Positions 30,384-32,844 of a stretch of 32,844 bases of DNA are shown here, one piece after another (the stretch's first letter is position 1; each line of letters starts with the position of its first letter). This stretch comes from PALSA-505 sp035308365 (GTDB lineage: Bacteria > Actinomycetota > Actinomycetes > Streptosporangiales > Streptosporangiaceae): assembly GCA_035308365.1 (NCBI GenBank), contig DATGGU010000026.1:1-32844 (forward strand). The letters are read 5' to 3'. Both the position numbers and the translations under genes were made by a program. The notes under the pieces are model-generated. The model had not been told where the DNA came from. It worked only from the letters and a program-made list of their open reading frames with translations, and did no database searches.

Positions 30384-32237
30384 TTATGGCAACTTCTCTG
30401 ATCCCCGTCCCGGCCGGGCTGGCTGGTGCTGCCCGCGCCCGCCCGGCCGGCGGCAGTGGTGGCCTGCGTGATCGGAGAGGTTGAGCGCCGTCTGGATCAG
30501 TGGCACGTGGCTGAACGCCTGCGGGGTGTTCCCGACCAGGCGGCCGTAGCGCGAGTCGTATTCCTCGCTGAGCAGGCCGAGGTCGTTGCGGAGGCTGAGC
30601 AGCCGCTCGAACAGCTCGACGGCCTCGTCATAGCGGCGGGTCATGTGCAGGGCGTTGGCCAGCCAGAAGCTACAGGCAAGGAAGGCACCCTCGCTGCCGG
30701 GCAGGCCATCGATCGCGGACTTCCCGTCCTCGCTCAGCTCGTACCTGCGGACCAGCCCACCGGATGTGAGCTCGCGGGCGATCACATCCACAGTGGACAC
30801 CACCCGGGGGTCACTGGCCGGCAGGAAGCCCAGCTCGGCCATGAGGAGCACGGACGCGTCGAGCCTGTCCGAGCCGTAATACTGGGTGAAGGCGCCGCGC
30901 GTGCTGTTGTAACCGCGCTCGGTTACCTCGGCGTGGATCTGGTCGCGGAGCCGGCGCCACCGCAGCGCCGGCCCGGGCAGCCCGCCGGCCGCGGCCTCCG
31001 CGGCCCGGTCGAAGGCCACCCACGCCATGATCTTGGAGTGCACGAAGTTCCGCCGCGGACCGCGCACCTCCCAGATCCCCTCGTCCGGCTCGGTCCAGTG
31101 CTTCTCCAGGAAGTCGAGCAGGGCCCGCTGCAGCGACCAGGCGTGCCGGTCGACCGGGATGCCGGACCGGCCGGCCAGGCACAGTGCGTCCACCACCTCG
31201 CCGTACACGTCCAGTTGGCGCTGCTCGACGGCGGCGTTCCCGATCCGCACCGGGGCCGACCGCTCGTAGCCTGGCAGCCAGCCGGCCTCCCACTCGGCCA
31301 GCCGGCGCTCACCGGCCACGCCGTACATGATCTGCACGTCGGCCGGGTTACCGGCGATCGCGCGGCCCAGCCACTGGCGCCACGCCGTGGCCTCCTGGGT
31401 GTAGCCGGTCCTGAGCAGGGCCTCCAGGGTGATGGTGGCGTCCCGCAGCCAGCAGTACCGGTAGTCCCAGTTGCGGCTGCCGCCGATGTCCTCGGGCAGC
31501 GAGGTGGTGGCGGCGGCCACGATCCCGCCGGTCGGCTCGTAGGTGAGCGCCTTGAGCGTGATCAGCGAGCGGACCACCGCGTCCCGGTACTCGCCCTGAT
31601 AGGTGCAGGCCGATACCCAGTCGGCCCAGTATCGCCTGGTCTGTTCGAGCCCGTCCTCCGCGTCGCATGGGGCCGGCTTGCCCCGGTGGGACTCGACCCA
31701 GGTCAGGGTGAACGGTACCCGCTCACCCGCGGTCACCGTGAAGGTCGCCCGGTGGGCCATGTCCCGGCCGCTGACCTCCACCGGGGTGCTGAGCCACACC
31801 GAGTCGGGGCCGGCGATCGCGTTGATGAGGTTGTCTATGCGCCTGGCCCAGGGCAGGATCTTGCCGTAACCGAACCGGACCCGCAGCACGCAGCCCATCT
31901 CCACCGAACCGTGCACGCCCTCGACGATCCGGGCCAGGACCGGCGTTTCGCCGGCCCGGCGGGGCATGAAGTCGATCACTCTGGCGGTGCCGCCCGGCGT
32001 CCGCCACTCGGTCTCCAGGATCAGCGTGTCACCCTGGTACCGTCGGCTCGACCGGGCGCCAGGGTCGGTTGGGGCGATGCGCCAGCATCCGTTACGCTCG
32101 TCACCGAGCAGCGCGGCGAAGCATGCGGGGGAGTCGAACCGGGGGAGGCAGAGCCAGTCGACCGAGCCGTCACGGCCGACGAGCGCCGCCGACTGCATGT
32201 CACCGATGATGGCGTAGTCCTCGATGCGCCCCGCCAT
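30384..32237 (-). CDS. Glycoside hydrolase family 15 (glucoamylase/trehalase-like)
   Basis: A 617-residue GH15 enzyme, the usual bacterial length. The N-terminal beta-sandwich begins MAGRIEDYAIIGDMQSAALVGRDGS as in family members (block shown: IEDYAIIGDMQSAALVG). The alpha/alpha barrel has GGSRNWDYRYCWLRDA, the LPGSEGAFLACSFWLANAL region with a candidate catalytic Glu, and the closing GNTPQAFSHVPLIQTALNL. GH15 members cleave alpha-glucosidic bonds; in actinobacteria several close relatives are trehalases, so either substrate is possible. No signal peptide, so it is cytoplasmic. ATG 32237 has GGGAGG close upstream; the frame continues 127 codons higher under a divergent gene and is not used. 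The last 25 residues (RRPGGRGQHQPARPGRG) are a basic low-complexity tail. Confidence 0.92.
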   Translation of the reverse strand: MAGRIEDYAIIGDMQSAALVGRDGSVDWLCLPRFDSPACFAALLGDERNGCWRIAPTDPGARSSRRYQGDTLILETEWRTPGGTARVIDFMPRRAGETPVLARIVEGVHGSVEMGCVLRVRFGYGKILPWARRIDNLINAIAGPDSVWLSTPVEVSGRDMAHRATFTVTAGERVPFTLTWVESHRGKPAPCDAEDGLEQTRRYWADWVSACTYQGEYRDAVVRSLITLKALTYEPTGGIVAAATTSLPEDIGGSRNWDYRYCWLRDATITLEALLRTGYTQEATAWRQWLGRAIAGNPADVQIMYGVAGERRLAEWEAGWLPGYERSAPVRIGNAAVEQRQLDVYGEVVDALCLAGRSGIPVDRHAWSLQRALLDFLEKHWTEPDEGIWEVRGPRRNFVHSKIMAWVAFDRAAEAAAGGLPGPALRWRRLRDQIHAEVTERGYNSTRGAFTQYYGSDRLDASVLLMAELGFLPASDPRVVSTVDVIARELTSGGLVRRYELSEDGKSAIDGLPGSEGAFLACSFWLANALHMTRRYDEAVELFERLLSLRNDLGLLSEEYDSRYGRLVGNTPQAFSHVPLIQTALNLSDHAGHHCRRPGGRGQHQPARPGRGSEKLP

Positions 32238-32331
32238 GTGTCCTCCCGGCCGCCCGCTCGGTGAGTGAGTGAGGTTCTCTGCCGGTACCGTACCGGCTCG
32301 CCATGACCTGGCCCTGCGTATGCTGGCAGTC

Positions 32332-32757
32332 GTGTCAGCGAAGCCGCCCGCCGGTCCACCCCACAGCCGCGAGCACGGCCGCGAGCACGGCCACCGTCGC
32401 CGTGACCTCAGCCGTCTGCGGGTGCCGGTGGCCGGGGCGCTGGCCGTCGCCACCGCGGTGGCCGCGTCCGGCTGCAGCCAGTTCGACAAGGCGATGGGCC
32501 AGCAGGAAGAGGTCGTGATCTTCCAGCCGAACACACCGAACTCGGTCAAGCTGAAGGTGCGGTCCGCCTGCTCGCACATTCCGCATGCGGTGGTCGAGCC
32601 GCTGCCGACCGACCACAAGCTGTCGGACGAGATCTACAACGTGCGCTACCAGGTGGGCAGCGCCAGCGACAGCGACCTTACCAAGCTCTCGACCTGCCTG
32701 ACCAGGTTCCCCTCGGTAGTGGGCCTGGAGACCAACACCCCAGGCGGCAACGACTAG
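32332..32757 (+). CDS. Small putative lipoprotein, function unknown
   Basis: I do not recognise the family. The frame gives about 141 residues from GTG 32332. A long basic, His/Arg-rich leader (REHGREHGHRRRD) precedes a hydrophobic stretch VPVAGALAVATAVAASGC with lipobox ASGC, so it is probably a lipid-anchored outer-face protein. The mature part (about 90 residues) has two further Cys (SACSHIP and STCLTRFP) and a pattern of strand-helix-strand-helix. The start is uncertain: ATG 32320 is in frame. TATGCT (32319-32324) could be a -10 placing transcription start at the GTG itself, a leaderless mRNA. It is divergent from GH15. The TAG stop (32755-32757) lies inside the first unit of the terminal tandem repeat. 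Confidence 0.7.
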   Translation: MSAKPPAGPPHSREHGREHGHRRRDLSRLRVPVAGALAVATAVAASGCSQFDKAMGQQEEVVIFQPNTPNSVKLKVRSACSHIPHAVVEPLPTDHKLSDEIYNVRYQVGSASDSDLTKLSTCLTRFPSVVGLETNTPGGND

Positions 32758-32844
32758 TACAGCCGGTCAGCCCCGGCGGCTAGTACAGCCGGTCAGCCCC
32801 GGCGGCTAGTACAGCCGGTCAGCCCCGGCGGCTAGTACAGCCGG
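32754..32844 (+). repeat. 26-bp tandem repeat, at least 3.5 copies
   Basis: Perfect units at 32754-32779, 32780-32805 and 32806-32831, then 13 nt of a fourth up to the window edge. Each begins CTAGTACAGCCGG and contains GCCGG and CCGGC, which can pair within the unit. It starts one base before the TAG stop codon of the lipoprotein gene. Its full length cannot be seen. Confidence 0.92.

Overview
The window is high-G+C DNA from an actinomycete (Actinomycetota). The evidence is the long GC-rich reading frames, GTG starts, SD-like GGAGG sites, a mycobacterial-type type VII secretion (ESX) gene set, an actinobacterial acVLRF1-type release factor, an actinobacterial SecA2, and a SUF operon ending in SufU and SufT. 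I cannot name the genus. There are about 24 protein genes. I see no rRNA, tRNA, CRISPR array or complete insertion sequence.

Layout. (1) 1-3823, plus strand: the tail of the iron-sulfur cluster assembly operon, sufD(partial)-Rieske ferredoxin-sufC-sufS-sufU-sufT. An 86-nt inverted-repeat element, possibly mobile, lies between sufS and sufU. (2) 3865-17778: an ESX/type VII secretion locus. On the minus strand are two WXG100 genes, a large Gly/Pro-rich tandem-WXG substrate-like protein and a lipoprotein. Also minus are eccD-eccB, and an SseB-like gene followed by mycP. eccC is on the plus strand, divergent from eccD and convergent with mycP. No eccE or eccA is visible here. (3) 17912-24194, plus strand: an acVLRF1-type peptidyl-tRNA hydrolase, an ABC-F ATPase, a 73-residue helix-turn-helix protein, an enoyl-CoA hydratase-like protein and an ABC half-transporter. 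From memory of M. tuberculosis, suf (Rv1460-1466), an echA (Rv1472), an ABC-F gene (Rv1473) and a small regulator (Rv1473A) are also close together, so the ESX block appears lodged inside an old conserved backbone. (4) 24206-26564, minus strand: three consecutive genes with no recognisable family, clearly lower in G+C, flanked by a 7-bp direct repeat. The left copy lies inside the 3' end of the ABC transporter gene. This is the best candidate for an undescribed system. (5) 26777-32757: secA2, a PAPS-type sulfotransferase and a GH15 glucoamylase/trehalase-like enzyme (all minus), then a small plus-strand lipoprotein. A 26-bp tandem repeat that starts at the stop codon of the lipoprotein gene runs off the window.

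How it fits together. The SUF genes build and deliver Fe-S clusters. EccB, EccC, EccD and MycP form an envelope export machine whose likely cargo is the WXG100 pair and the large Gly/Pro-rich protein. acVLRF1 and ABC-F both act on stalled or blocked ribosomes and may form a translation-rescue neighbourhood. SecA2 is an accessory export ATPase, and three unknown acidic genes follow it after a hairpin. Several core proteins (SufS, SufT, the hydratase, the ABC transporter, SecA2) carry low-complexity inserts, two of them coded by 15-bp minisatellites.
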